This document shows positions 1 to 9,108 of a stretch of 64,000 nt of DNA, in pieces; positions within the stretch are counted from its first letter, which is position 1, and every line of letters starts with the position of its first letter. The position numbers and the translations under genes were made by a program. The notes beneath the pieces are model-generated. The model was not told the DNA's origin. It saw only the letters and a list, made by a program, of their open reading frames with translations, and ran no database searches. The stretch comes from Proteus vulgaris. Lineage in GTDB: Bacteria; Pseudomonadota; Gammaproteobacteria; Enterobacterales; Enterobacteriaceae. The stretch covers positions 2,765,501 through 2,829,500 of the forward strand of contig LR590468.1 in assembly GCA_901472505.1 (NCBI GenBank), read 5' to 3'.

Positions 1-593
1 TGTTTACAACAGGTTCTTTATATACTGAACGTGTTGTTGCTTTAGCGGGGCCTCAAGTGAAATCGCCTCGTTTAGTGCGCACATGTTTGGGGGCTGATCT
101 CTATGAGCTAACCAAAGATCAATTAATTGATGGTGAAAACCGCATTATTTCCGGCTCTGTATTATGGGGATGGAAATCTGATGAGGCTCATCATTATTTA
201 GGTCGTTTCCATAACCAAGTTTCTGTATTACGAGAAGGTCGTGATAAAGAATTGTTTGGTTGGGGTATGCCAGGTAGCGATAAATTTTCTATTACACGTA
301 CAACTATCGGTCACTTCTTAAAAAATAAACGCTTTGCATTTACAACAACAATGAATGGTGGCGAACGTTCAATGGTGCCAATTGGCAATTATGAACGTGT
401 AATGCCGTTGGACATTATGGCAACGCATTTATTACGTGATTTAATTGTAGGTGATACTGACAGCTCTCAAGCATTAGGTTGCTTAGAATTGGATGAAGAA
501 GATTTGGGATTATGTACTTATGTTTGCCCAAGCAAATATGAGTATGGCCCAGCACTGCGCCAAGTATTGACCAAAATTGAGCAGGAAGGGTAA
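1..593 (+). CDS. nqrA: NqrA, Na+-translocating NADH:quinone reductase subunit A (3' part only)
   Basis: C-terminal 196 residues of NqrA. The frame is open from base 3 and the start lies before the window; an apparent GTG start at 57 is only an internal Val codon. NqrA is the cytoplasmic-side subunit at the quinone end of the Na+-pumping NADH dehydrogenase. Recognised by family sequence such as SGSVLWGW and YGPALRQVL, and by being directly followed, 3 bases after its stop, by nqrB in the standard nqrABCDEF order. Nothing unusual in the visible part. Confidence 0.95.
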   Translation, partial: FTTGSLYTERVVALAGPQVKSPRLVRTCLGADLYELTKDQLIDGENRIISGSVLWGWKSDEAHHYLGRFHNQVSVLREGRDKELFGWGMPGSDKFSITRTTIGHFLKNKRFAFTTTMNGGERSMVPIGNYERVMPLDIMATHLLRDLIVGDTDSSQALGCLELDEEDLGLCTYVCPSKYEYGPALRQVLTKIEQEG

Positions 594-596
594 CTC

Positions 597-1835
597 ATGG
601 GGTTGAAAAATTTATTTGAAAAAGTAGAGCACCATTTTGAGCCCGGTGGTAAATTAGCAAAATGGTACGTACTTTATGAAGCGGTTACGACGGTATTCTA
701 TACGCCAGGTACTGTAACGCGTAATGGTGGGCATGTTCGTGACACCATTGACCTAAAACGTATGATGATCCTAGTGTGGTTATCTGTTTTTCCAGCGATG
801 TTCTGGGGAATGTATAACGTCGGTCACCAAGCGATCCCTGCACTAAATCAGTTATATAGCGGTGTTGAATTACAGCAAATTATTGCTTCAGATTGGCATT
901 ATCGCCTTGCACAATACCTTGGCGCATCATTAACAACAGATGCGGGGTGGGGAAGTAAGATGCTACTTGGTGCGACTTACTTTTTACCTATTTATCTTGT
1001 TGTTTTTGCGGTGGGTGGATTTTGGGAAGTACTTTTTGCTTTCATTCGTGGACACGAAATTAACGAAGGTTTCTTCGTTACATCCATTTTGTTTGCTTTA
1101 ATTGTACCGCCAACACTACCACTTTGGCAGGCTGCATTAGGTATTACATTTGGTGTGGTTATCGCGAAAGAAATTTTTGGTGGTACAGGCCGTAATTTCT
1201 TGAACCCAGCATTAGCGGGTCGTGCATTTCTGTTTTTTGCTTATCCAGCTCAAATTTCAGGTGATCTGGTTTGGACTGCAGCAGATGGTTTCTCGGGTGC
1301 AACACCATTATCACAATGGTCTGTATCAGGTGAAAGTGCATTAGTAAATACAGCCACTCAACAGCCTATCTCTTGGATGGATGCTTTCCTGGGATATATT
1401 CCAGGATCGATTGGTGAAGTTTCAACTCTGATGATTTTAATTGGTGGCGCAGTCATTCTTTTTGCTCGTATTGCTTCATGGCGTATTGTCGCTGGAGTAA
1501 TGGTCGGCATGATTGTGATGTCATACCTGTTTAATTTTATTGGATCAGAGACCAATCCTCTCTTCGCAATGCCTTGGCACTGGCACTTAGTTTTAGGTGG
1601 TTTTGCTTTTGGTATGATGTTTATGGCAACAGATCCAGTATCTGCATCATTTACCGATAAAGGTAAATGGGCTTACGGTATTTTGATTGGCGTAATGGCT
1701 GTGCTTATTCGTGTCGTCAATCCTGCTTACCCAGAAGGAATGATGCTGGCAATCTTATTCGCAAACTTATTTGCACCACTGTTCGATTATGTGGTTGTTC
1801 AGGCGAATATTAAGCGGAGAAAAGCTCGTGGCTAA
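597..1835 (+). CDS. nqrB: NqrB, membrane subunit with covalent FMN
   Basis: 412-residue polytopic membrane subunit of Na+-NQR, part of the Na+ path and carrier of a covalently bound FMN. The flavin attachment motif SGAT is present with Thr236, the same position as in the well studied Vibrio enzyme; the FMN is attached by ApbE, which is encoded downstream. Several long hydrophobic segments are visible (about 55-75, 125-150, 160-190, 270-310 and 325-400). The last 8 bases overlap nqrC, which suggests translational coupling. Full length and intact. Confidence 0.97.
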   Translation: MGLKNLFEKVEHHFEPGGKLAKWYVLYEAVTTVFYTPGTVTRNGGHVRDTIDLKRMMILVWLSVFPAMFWGMYNVGHQAIPALNQLYSGVELQQIIASDWHYRLAQYLGASLTTDAGWGSKMLLGATYFLPIYLVVFAVGGFWEVLFAFIRGHEINEGFFVTSILFALIVPPTLPLWQAALGITFGVVIAKEIFGGTGRNFLNPALAGRAFLFFAYPAQISGDLVWTAADGFSGATPLSQWSVSGESALVNTATQQPISWMDAFLGYIPGSIGEVSTLMILIGGAVILFARIASWRIVAGVMVGMIVMSYLFNFIGSETNPLFAMPWHWHLVLGGFAFGMMFMATDPVSASFTDKGKWAYGILIGVMAVLIRVVNPAYPEGMMLAILFANLFAPLFDYVVVQANIKRRKARG

Positions 1836-2613
1836 AGAGAAAAACAAAGATAGCGTCGCAAGAACGTTCCTCGTTGTATTTATTCTATGTCTTGTGTGTT
1901 CCGTGGTAGTAGCAGGAGCGGCTGTTGGACTGAAATCTAAACAAGAAGAACAAAAACTTCTTGATAAACAACGTAATATTCTTGATGTTGCGGGGCTACT
2001 CGTACCTAAAATGAGTGCGACAGATGTATTGAAAGTATATGACACTCGTATTAAAGCAAAAATTGTTAATTTCCAGACAGGTGAACTGACTGATAGTAAA
2101 GGCAATTTTGATTTAAACACAGAATTACGCAGTGATGAGACGTCAATCGCATTATCCCCAGAGGAAGATATTGCCAAAATTCGCCGTCGTGCTAACACAG
2201 CAGAGGTCTATTTTGTACTCGATGAACAAGGTAAAACGACGGAAGTTGTATTACCTGTTTATGGCTCTGGTTTATGGTCTGTAATGTATGCTTTTGTCGC
2301 CGTAGATATTGATGGAGTCACTTCAAAAGGTATCACCTATTATTCTCATGGTGAAACGCCGGGACTCGGTGGTGAAGTCGATAATCCACAATGGAAAGCA
2401 CAATGGAAAGGTAAGCACTTAATCAATGAGCAAGGTGTGCCAGCCATAAAAATAGTGCGTGGTGGTGCATCTGACAGCCCTTATGGTATTGATGGACTTT
2501 CAGGTGCGACACTGACTTCGAATGGTATCCAGCATATGTTCGATTTCTGGTTAGGTGAAAAAGGTTTCGGCCCATTCCTGAAAAAAGTTCGTGAAGGAGA
2601 AATCAATGGCTGA
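1828..2613 (+). CDS. nqrC: NqrC, FMN-carrying subunit
   Basis: 261 residues from the GTG at 1828, preceded by a GGAGA ribosome site inside nqrB. A longer open frame from 1771 would add 19 residues that do not fit the family, so the GTG is preferred. One N-terminal membrane helix (about 12-35) is followed by a periplasmic domain with the second covalent FMN site, SGATLTSNG, Thr about 228. Works with NqrB in electron transfer to quinone. The end overlaps the start of nqrD by 8 bases. Confidence 0.95.
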   Translation: MAKEKNKDSVARTFLVVFILCLVCSVVVAGAAVGLKSKQEEQKLLDKQRNILDVAGLLVPKMSATDVLKVYDTRIKAKIVNFQTGELTDSKGNFDLNTELRSDETSIALSPEEDIAKIRRRANTAEVYFVLDEQGKTTEVVLPVYGSGLWSVMYAFVAVDIDGVTSKGITYYSHGETPGLGGEVDNPQWKAQWKGKHLINEQGVPAIKIVRGGASDSPYGIDGLSGATLTSNGIQHMFDFWLGEKGFGPFLKKVREGEING

Positions 2614-3235
2614 TACAAAAGAAATTAAACGAGTTTTACTTGGCCCATTGTTAGATAACAACCCAATTGCCTTACAAGTATTAGGTGTGTGTTCTGCATT
2701 GGCGGTGACAACAAAACTTGAAACTGCATTAGTGATGACAATTGCTGTAACGCTGGTTACTGCGTTCTCAAACTTTTTTATTTCACTCATTCGCAATTAC
2801 ATACCAAGTAGTGTTCGTATTATTGTTCAAATGGCGATTATTGCTTCATTAGTTATCGTTGTTGACCAAATACTGCAAGCTTATGCGTATGAAATCTCTA
2901 AACAACTTTCTGTTTTCGTTGGTCTTATCATTACTAACTGTATTGTAATGGGACGTGCTGAAGCGTATGCGATGAAATCACCGCCTATTGAAAGCTTTAT
3001 GGATGGTATTGGTAATGGCTTAGGGTATGGCGTTATCTTGATCCTTGTCGGATTTTTACGTGAACTTTTCGGATCTGGTAAATTATTTGGTATTACCGTC
3101 ATGGAATCTATCCAAAATGGTGGCTGGTATCAGCCAAATGGTTTATTCCTGTTAGCACCAAGTGCATTCTTTATCATTGGCTTGCTAATTTGGGGATTAC
3201 GTACATTAAAACCTGCACAGGTTGAAGAGGACTAA
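2606..3235 (+). CDS. nqrD: NqrD, membrane subunit
   Basis: 209 residues from ATG 2606, with AAGGAGA just upstream; an open frame from GTG 2591 is rejected because it would contain that ribosome site. Highly hydrophobic with about six membrane helices. NqrD and NqrE are inverted-topology relatives that sit together in the core of the Na+ pump, and both belong to the RnfA/RnfE family. The context (nqrC before, nqrE 5 bases after) separates it from the homologous Rnf complex. Confidence 0.95.
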   Translation: MADTKEIKRVLLGPLLDNNPIALQVLGVCSALAVTTKLETALVMTIAVTLVTAFSNFFISLIRNYIPSSVRIIVQMAIIASLVIVVDQILQAYAYEISKQLSVFVGLIITNCIVMGRAEAYAMKSPPIESFMDGIGNGLGYGVILILVGFLRELFGSGKLFGITVMESIQNGGWYQPNGLFLLAPSAFFIIGLLIWGLRTLKPAQVEED

Positions 3236-3240
3236 TCGCC

Positions 3241-3837
3241 ATGGAACATTATATAAGCCTGTTTGTTCGTGCTGTTTTTATTGAGAATATGGCGCTCGCA
3301 TTCTTCTTAGGGATGTGTACTTTCCTCGCTGTATCTAAAAACGTAAAAACAGCATTTGGATTAGGTATCGCTGTTACAGTTGTTCTAGGCCTTTCTGTAC
3401 CTCTGAATAACTTAGTTTATAACTATGTGTTACGTGATAATGCTTTAATGGAAGGTGTAGATTTAAGTTTCTTAAACTTTATCACTTTCATTGGTGTGAT
3501 AGCGGCACTAGTACAAATCCTAGAGATGATTTTAGACCGTTATTTCCCTGCACTTTATAATGCATTAGGGATCTTCTTGCCTCTTATTACCGTTAACTGC
3601 GCCATCTTCGGTGGTGTGTCATTTATGGCACAACGTGACTATAACTTTAGTGAGTCTATTGTTTATGGTTTCGGTTCTGGCGTTGGTTGGATGTTAGCCA
3701 TCGTATTGTTGGCTTCTATCCGTGAGAAAATGAAGTACGCGGATGTACCGGCAGGTATGAAAGGATTAGGCGTTACTTTTGTCACCACAGGGTTGATGGC
3801 ATTAGGTTTCATGTCCTTCTCTGGTGTTCAGCTATAA
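3241..3837 (+). CDS. nqrE: NqrE, membrane subunit
   Basis: 198-residue, six-helix membrane protein starting [20 protein letters not shown], typical of NqrE and of the RnfA family. In the complex it pairs with NqrD and is thought to help hold an iron-sulfur centre at the membrane interface. A conserved Cys is visible early (FLGMCTF) and another in the second half (TVNCAIFGG), the pattern of that family. It lies in the middle of the nqr operon, 16 bases before nqrF. Intact. Confidence 0.95.
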   Translation: MEHYISLFVRAVFIENMALAFFLGMCTFLAVSKNVKTAFGLGIAVTVVLGLSVPLNNLVYNYVLRDNALMEGVDLSFLNFITFIGVIAALVQILEMILDRYFPALYNALGIFLPLITVNCAIFGGVSFMAQRDYNFSESIVYGFGSGVGWMLAIVLLASIREKMKYADVPAGMKGLGVTFVTTGLMALGFMSFSGVQL

Positions 3838-3853
3838 AGGGTGAGAAGAACTC

Positions 3854-5080
3854 ATGGATATAATTATTCTAGGTGTCGTGATGTTTACCCTGATTGTATT
3901 GGTGTTAACGGCTTTGATTTTGTTTGCAAAATCAAAACTGGTCAATACAGGGGATATTTCAGTTGAGGTCAATGGAGACCCAGACAAAAGCTTTAATGCA
4001 CCAGCAGGTGATAAATTACTAAACGTATTGTCAAACGAAGGTATTTTTATTTCATCCGCTTGTGGTGGCGGTGGCTCTTGTGGTCAGTGTCGCGTTAAAG
4101 TACTCGAAGGTGGTGGTGATATTCTGCCAACAGAACTTTCGCATATTAACAAGCGAGAAGCTAAAGAAGGTTGTCGTTTAGCCTGTCAGGTTAACGTAAA
4201 AAACAACCTGAAATTAGAATTACCTGAAGAAATCTTCGGTGTTAAGAAATGGGAATGTGAAGTTATCTCAAACGATAACAAAGCAACTTTCATTAAAGAA
4301 TTAGTGTTAAAAATTCCTGAAGGTGAAGTTGTGCCTTTCCGTGCTGGTGGATTTATTCAGATTGAATGTCCTCCTCATACTGTACGTTATGAAGATTTTG
4401 ATGTCCCTGAAGAGTATCGTGAAGACTGGGATAAATTTAATTTGTTCCGCTACGTTTCTGATGTAAAGGAAACAACAGTACGTGCTTATTCAATGGCAAA
4501 CTACCCTGAAGAGCATGGCATCATCATGTTAAACGTGCGTATTGCAACACCACCACCACGTAATCCTGATGTGCCACCAGGTATTATGTCATCCTATATT
4601 TGGTCATTAAAACCAGGTGATAAGGTGACAATTTCAGGGCCATTTGGTGAGTTCTTTGCGAAAGAAACAGATGCTGAGATGATCTTTATTGGTGGGGGGG
4701 CCGGTATGGCACCAATGCGCTCACATATTTTTGATCAGCTAAAACGTTTACATACTAAACGTAAAATTAGCTTCTGGTATGGTGCTCGTTCTGTACGTGA
4801 AATGTTCTACACTGAAGATTTCGATATGCTTGCAAAAGAAAACGAAAACTTCACCTGGAATGTCGCACTTTCAGATGCCTTACCTGAAGATAACTGGACG
4901 GGATATACCGGATTTATTCACAATGTGTTGTTTGAGAATTACCTCAAAAATCACCCAGCACCAGAAGACTGTGAATTTTATATGTGTGGACCGCCAGTAA
5001 TGAACGCAGCTGTTATTAAAATGCTCAAAGACTTAGGCGTTGAAGATGAGAACATTATGCTGGATGACTTTGGTGGTTGA
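3854..5080 (+). CDS. nqrF: NqrF, NADH-oxidising flavoprotein subunit
   Basis: 408 residues. One N-terminal membrane helix (3-25), then a 2Fe-2S ferredoxin domain with ligands Cys70, Cys76, Cys79 and Cys111, then a ferredoxin-NADP reductase-like module with the FAD motif [11 protein letters not shown], the NADH motif [12 protein letters not shown] and the C-terminal CGPPVMN. It takes electrons from NADH and feeds the Na+ pump. A GGTGAGAAG ribosome site lies about 7 bases before ATG 3854. Last structural gene of the operon; a strong hairpin follows before apbE. Confidence 0.97.
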   Translation: MDIIILGVVMFTLIVLVLTALILFAKSKLVNTGDISVEVNGDPDKSFNAPAGDKLLNVLSNEGIFISSACGGGGSCGQCRVKVLEGGGDILPTELSHINKREAKEGCRLACQVNVKNNLKLELPEEIFGVKKWECEVISNDNKATFIKELVLKIPEGEVVPFRAGGFIQIECPPHTVRYEDFDVPEEYREDWDKFNLFRYVSDVKETTVRAYSMANYPEEHGIIMLNVRIATPPPRNPDVPPGIMSSYIWSLKPGDKVTISGPFGEFFAKETDAEMIFIGGGAGMAPMRSHIFDQLKRLHTKRKISFWYGARSVREMFYTEDFDMLAKENENFTWNVALSDALPEDNWTGYTGFIHNVLFENYLKNHPAPEDCEFYMCGPPVMNAAVIKMLKDLGVEDENIMLDDFGG

Positions 5081-5117
5081 TCCTAACTTCCAATAAGCAT
5101 AAATGAATGAAATGACA

Positions 5118-5139
5118 AGCGCCCACTTATGTGGGCGCT
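5118..5139 (+). other. hairpin between nqrF and apbE
   Basis: Perfect inverted repeat, arms AGCGCCCAC and GTGGGCGCT around a TTAT loop, in the 79-base spacer between nqrF and apbE. No T run follows, so it is not a standard terminator. An RNA stabiliser or processing site that sets a lower apbE level than the nqr subunits is an inference. Confidence 0.6.
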
Positions 5140-5159
5140 CATGATCAGAAGAGAGAGTT

Positions 5160-6182
5160 ATGTTAAAAAGAAAGATGATAAATTGGATAGTGATGCTGTC
5201 TGCGTTAATTCTATTGTCTGCATGTGGTGAAAAACAGCAGGTATTAGAAGGCGAAACCATGGGAACTTATTACTCGATTAAATACGTCCCTGATAGTAAT
5301 TCACCTCCACAAAACGTCTTACAAACAGAAATTGATCGTATACTTGAAGAGGTTAACGATCAAATGTCAACATATCGCCCTCATTCTGAATTAAGTCGTT
5401 TCAATCAAAGTCGTGAAATTAATACCCCATTCCCCGTTTCACCCGCTACTGCTAAAGTAGTGAGTGAAGCTATTCGTATTAATAAAATAACGGATGGTGC
5501 TTTAGATGTGACTGTTGGGCCTTTAGTGAATTTATGGGGTTTTGGCCCTGAAGGTCGATTTACTCACCAACCCTCTGAAGAGGAATTAGCAAAACGTAAA
5601 CAGTGGATTGGTATTGATTACCTTGCAGTTGAAGGTAATACTCTGATCAAGAAGATCCCTGAACTTTATGTTGATCTCTCTTCTATTGCTAAAGGCTATG
5701 GTGTTGATGCTGTAGCTGAGTATTTAATGTCACAGAATATCACTAACTATATGGTTGATATTGGTGGTGAAGTAAGAACTCAAGGTGTGAATGGTAATGA
5801 CAAACTTTGGCGTATAGCGATTGAGAAACCAGCTAATGATGGTACAAAACAGAGTGTACAGTTAATTATTGAACCTGGTGACAATTCAATTGCAACTTCA
5901 GGTGATTACCGTAACTATTTTGAGGAAAATGGTGTCCGTTTTTCTCATACTATTGACCCAACCACAGGTCATCCTATTAAACATAACCTTGTTTCTATTA
6001 CTGTGATTGTACCCACTTGCATGAGTGCTGATGGTCTTTCTACTGGATTGAATGTTTTAGGACCTGAAAAAGGGTTAGACGTAGCAAATGAACTAAATAT
6101 TCCTGTCTTTATGATAGTGAAAACTGAAAATGGGTTTGAAGAGCGCTATAGTAAAGCATTCGCCCCATTCTTAAAAAAATAG
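5160..6182 (+). CDS. apbE: ApbE, FAD:protein FMN transferase lipoprotein
   Basis: 340 residues. A lipoprotein signal ends in lipobox LSAC with Cys22, so the mature protein should sit on the periplasmic side of a membrane. ApbE cleaves FAD and attaches FMN to Thr in SGAT-type motifs of NqrB and NqrC. Family motifs seen: GETMGTYYSI near the start, DLSSIAKGYGVD in the middle, and the C-terminal half with DIGGEVR and SGDYRNYF. Its position directly after nqrF supports a role in Na+-NQR maturation. Confidence 0.96.
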   Translation: MLKRKMINWIVMLSALILLSACGEKQQVLEGETMGTYYSIKYVPDSNSPPQNVLQTEIDRILEEVNDQMSTYRPHSELSRFNQSREINTPFPVSPATAKVVSEAIRINKITDGALDVTVGPLVNLWGFGPEGRFTHQPSEEELAKRKQWIGIDYLAVEGNTLIKKIPELYVDLSSIAKGYGVDAVAEYLMSQNITNYMVDIGGEVRTQGVNGNDKLWRIAIEKPANDGTKQSVQLIIEPGDNSIATSGDYRNYFEENGVRFSHTIDPTTGHPIKHNLVSITVIVPTCMSADGLSTGLNVLGPEKGLDVANELNIPVFMIVKTENGFEERYSKAFAPFLKK

Positions 6183-6201
6183 AATTTAAGGAGAGAAGGT
6201 T

Positions 6202-6429
6202 ATGTTAAAAATATTTCTTTTTGCCTTCATCTTATTCTTAATTGCCTTCTTTGGAATGGCGTTAGGATATATTGTAAAGCGTAAGAGCCTTCAAGGTAGT
6301 TGCGGTGGTTTAGGAGCTATGGGGATAGAAAAAGAGTGCGATTGCCCTGAGCCATGTGATGCACGTAAAAAACGTATGGCAAAAGAGTCCGCACGAGAAG
6401 AGCTACTAAAAAAGAATCGAATTCTTTAA
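6202..6429 (+). CDS. nqrM: NqrM, Na+-NQR maturation protein
   Basis: 75-residue small membrane protein (formerly DUF539). One N-terminal helix (3-25) is followed by four cysteines, Cys34, Cys46, Cys48 and Cys52, in the order C-x11-C-x-C-x3-C. Known NqrM proteins use such cysteines to deliver iron to the NqrD/NqrE site. Last gene of the nqr-apbE unit, with a GGAGAGAAGG ribosome site 19 bases after apbE and an intrinsic terminator after it. Confidence 0.92.
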   Translation: MLKIFLFAFILFLIAFFGMALGYIVKRKSLQGSCGGLGAMGIEKECDCPEPCDARKKRMAKESAREELLKKNRIL

Positions 6430-6451
6430 CAATAAGAAATATTTTTCGATA

Positions 6452-6492
6452 AAAAAAGAGTGATGGATTTTAGTTGCCATCACTCTTTTTTA
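6452..6492 (+). terminator. terminator of the nqr-apbE-nqrM operon
   Basis: Long stem, AGAGTGATGG against CCATCACTCT, with a loop of about 10 bases. An A run precedes it and a T run follows, so it could act in both directions. Confidence 0.85.
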
Positions 6493-6560
6493 TTTCATTC
6501 TAAAAAAATTTTAATAGAACTAAAGTAAGATCATAAAAAACAAAACTTTTTGTCAAAGGA

Positions 6561-6773
6561 TCACTTCCATGGATAAGGGTTTTGTCCCTCCCACTCTAAA
6601 ACTTCTTTTTTGGCTTCTTCGTAGGAATAGTCATAATGCTCTTGAAGTTTACCAATCAATTGCTCTCGAGTGCCTTCGATAACATCAAGTTCATCATGGG
6701 TGATTTTTCCCCATTTTTCTTTTACTTTTCCTTTGAATAAATTCCAATCACCCGAAATTTTATTGTTTAACAT
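6561..6773 (-). CDS. CsbD family stress-response protein
   Basis: 70-residue hydrophilic protein of the CsbD/YjbJ family, recognised by the motif WNLFKGKVKEKWGKIT near the N-terminus and by the repeated Glu/Lys-rich helical pattern. Family members are abundant in stationary phase and under general stress, but the biochemical role is unknown. A good ribosome site (AAGGAGGA) lies 7 bases before the ATG. It stands alone between the nqr terminator and the GDPD gene, on the opposite strand to nqr. Confidence 0.85.
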   Translation of the reverse strand: MLNNKISGDWNLFKGKVKEKWGKITHDELDVIEGTREQLIGKLQEHYDYSYEEAKKEVLEWEGQNPYPWK

Positions 6774-6865
6774 TTTATTCCTCCTTACTTATTTCCATCA
6801 GATAACATGATTAAGTGTAGAAGAGAATGAAGTGAAGATAAAAGTGAATGCCTAAATCGACTTAT

Positions 6866-7825
6866 TTACTCTTTTCTAAATGCTTTCATTTTAGCTGGAG
6901 AATCGACCATAACTGCATCAGCGCCTAATTCAGTAGCCTGAATATAATCTTTTTCGGTGTTGATACCAAAAAGAACAATATGAGCATTGCCACCAGCACG
7001 AAAACATGACATTGCATCTTTATCCCAACTAAGAATTGAAGCCGAACGTGCCTCGCCTAAAGTATATTTTTCAACAACCTCTACTTTTCGATGTAATTCA
7101 AGTCCATACCAACGAGTAATATCTAAATTTTCAGGTAATAAACAAATGTGACTCATCGTTATATTTGCAAGGATATCACGAGTGATATCACGACTTTCAA
7201 AACGCTCTACATTGGTAGGTAGTGCTTCAAGAAAGGCTGTGTTAGTGGAATAAACTCGAGTTCTATCAAGTGCATTATGTTTACTGAGAACAGAGGCCAA
7301 TGCTTCGCCTTGAACTGCGGGATCAGCATCTGGCGATTTTAAATCAAGATAAAATTGAGTAGTAGGAAATTGAGTTAGGATTTCATCTAAGGTGGGAATA
7401 GTAACCCCTTTGTTTCGATAAGGAAATTGCTGTGTTTCTCCAAATTTATAGCCTGCATCCCATTGTTTAAGTTGTTGTGCAGTAAATTCAGAAACAGCAC
7501 CTTGTCCATTAGTTAAGCTTTTTAAATCACTAGGGCGGTAAAGTACAGGAACGTTATCTTTCGATAATTGAACCGTGATCCAAATTGCGTCAGCTTGATT
7601 AGAGAGTGCTGTTTTTATAGCAACTTCAGTATTTTCTGGTGCATCAGCGGTGCCACCACGATGTGCGATAATTTTAGGGGATGCCATAAGAATTACAGAA
7701 TAAAAAAAGAGAGAAATAGCAATAAATAATTTGATTATGAAAAATAATTTCCTTGTTTTATATATAGTTACAAAACAATCATTAAAGTAAATGTAATTAA
7801 TCAACAAGCAAAAACAATCTAGCAT
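6866..7825 (-). CDS. glycerophosphodiester phosphodiesterase family protein, exported
   Basis: About 319 residues. The catalytic GDPD signature is present as AHRGG followed by APENTE. The expected metal and acid-base residues further on look modified: the region after PENTE reads VAIKTALSNQADAIWITVQLSKD, where the usual E-x-D metal pair is replaced, so activity is uncertain. The N-terminus has a long hydrophobic stretch (about 25-48), a signal peptide or anchor. The start is uncertain: GTG 7828, ATG 7825 or a later non-ATG codon. Divergent from dinB. Confidence 0.75.
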   Translation of the reverse strand: MLDCFCLLINYIYFNDCFVTIYKTRKLFFIIKLFIAISLFFYSVILMASPKIIAHRGGTADAPENTEVAIKTALSNQADAIWITVQLSKDNVPVLYRPSDLKSLTNGQGAVSEFTAQQLKQWDAGYKFGETQQFPYRNKGVTIPTLDEILTQFPTTQFYLDLKSPDADPAVQGEALASVLSKHNALDRTRVYSTNTAFLEALPTNVERFESRDITRDILANITMSHICLLPENLDITRWYGLELHRKVEVVEKYTLGEARSASILSWDKDAMSCFRAGGNAHIVLFGINTEKDYIQATELGADAVMVDSPAKMKAFRKE

Positions 7826-7934
7826 CACTTTGTGACAATTCTATAAATAAACAGACTAATTCAGACTTTTATGAGAAATACACCTACATCTAGGGATATG
7901 AGAACGAATAAAAATTGCAGTTAATATTTACTTA

Positions 7935-7950
7935 CTGTATATTTAAACAG
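7935..7950 (+). promoter_or_regulatory. LexA box upstream of dinB
   Basis: CTGTATATTTAAACAG matches the LexA consensus CTGT-N8-ACAG exactly, 22 bases before the dinB start. It predicts SOS induction of dinB, as in E. coli. Confidence 0.9.
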
Positions 7951-7971
7951 TAAATGAGGTGAGGTGATTGT

Positions 7972-9027
7972 ATGCGTAAAATTATTCATGTTGATATGGA
8001 TTGTTTTTATGCGGCGATTGAAATGCGTGATAATCCAGCACTAAAAGAGATCCCAATTGCGGTTGGTGGAAATGCTTCTAGCCGAGGCGTTATCTGCACC
8101 GCGAATTATCTCGCACGTCGCTTTGGTGTACGTAGTGCTATGTCAACGGCCACAGCATTGAAACTATGTCCTCATTTAAAAGTCTTGCCCGGCAGAATGG
8201 CACTCTATAAAGAAACCTCAGCAAAAATTCGCCATATATTTTCTCGTTATACTGATCTTATTGAGCCTCTTTCACTTGATGAAGCATATCTTGATGTTTC
8301 GGAAAGTAAGCACTGTCATGGCTCTGCAACGTTGATAGCCCAAGAAATTCGCCAACAGATTGTTGACGAACTTAATCTCACGGCATCAGCGGGTATTGCA
8401 CCAATTAAATTTCTTGCCAAAATTGCATCTGATATCAATAAACCAAACGGACAATATGTTATTACACCAGAACAAGTCGATGATTTTATTCTAAAATTAC
8501 CACTCAACAAAATACCCGGTGTAGGAAAGGTGACGTTTGCACGTTTACAAGACATGGGATTAGAAACCTGTGCAGATATTCGTCGTACGGATGTTATTTC
8601 TCTGGTTAAAGCACTTGGAAAGTTTGGTCAAAATTTATGGGAACGTAGTCATGGTATTGATGCTCGTCAAATAAACCCGGATAGACTGAGAAAATCGGTA
8701 GGTGTTGAGCGTACTTTTGCGACAGATATTAATTCATGGGATGACTGCTTAGTATTACTTGATGGGTTGTATAACGAATTAGAAAAACGTCTCACAAAAG
8801 TTAAACCTGATCTAAGGATAGCAAGGCAAGGCGTTAAGCTGAAATTTGATGATTTTCAATTAACGACACAAGAGCATACTCATCCTATCTTAGAAAAAGC
8901 CGATTTAATAAATATTGCCTATCAAGCATGGCATGAGCGCCGAAATGGGCGAGGTGTACGGTTAATCGGGTTTCATGTCACTTTGCAAGATCCACAAATA
9001 GAGCGACAGCTTCTTTTAGCGTTATAA
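7972..9027 (+). CDS. dinB: DNA polymerase IV (Y family)
   Basis: 351 residues, exactly the E. coli length. Error-prone translesion polymerase, able to extend misaligned ends and bypass minor-groove adducts. The catalytic acids are present: Asp8 and Asp10 in VDMDCFYAAIE, Asp103 and Glu104 in SLDEAYLD. The helix-hairpin-helix region IPGVGKVT follows, and the C-terminus ends ERQLLLAL, a possible beta-clamp binding tail. The GAGGTGAGG ribosome site and the LexA box directly upstream fit an SOS gene. Confidence 0.97.
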   Translation: MRKIIHVDMDCFYAAIEMRDNPALKEIPIAVGGNASSRGVICTANYLARRFGVRSAMSTATALKLCPHLKVLPGRMALYKETSAKIRHIFSRYTDLIEPLSLDEAYLDVSESKHCHGSATLIAQEIRQQIVDELNLTASAGIAPIKFLAKIASDINKPNGQYVITPEQVDDFILKLPLNKIPGVGKVTFARLQDMGLETCADIRRTDVISLVKALGKFGQNLWERSHGIDARQINPDRLRKSVGVERTFATDINSWDDCLVLLDGLYNELEKRLTKVKPDLRIARQGVKLKFDDFQLTTQEHTHPILEKADLINIAYQAWHERRNGRGVRLIGFHVTLQDPQIERQLLLAL

Positions 9028-9033
9028 GAATTT

Positions 9034-9071
9034 AAAAAAAACCATAGCCGATCAACAGATTGGCTATGGTT
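9034..9071 (-). terminator. terminator of the siderophore receptor gene
   Basis: Stem AACCATAGCC/GGCTATGGTT. Its T run lies on the minus strand side (A run at 9034-9040 on the plus strand), so it chiefly ends the minus-strand receptor transcript and lies back to back with the dinB end. Confidence 0.7.
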
Positions 9072-9108
9072 AGGGTATTTATTTGCTGCATAGTTAATTT
9101 ATGTAGCA

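Noticed and set aside
1159..1555. Minus-strand frames opposite nqrB
   Set aside because: They are shadows of a well supported membrane gene, with no ribosome site.
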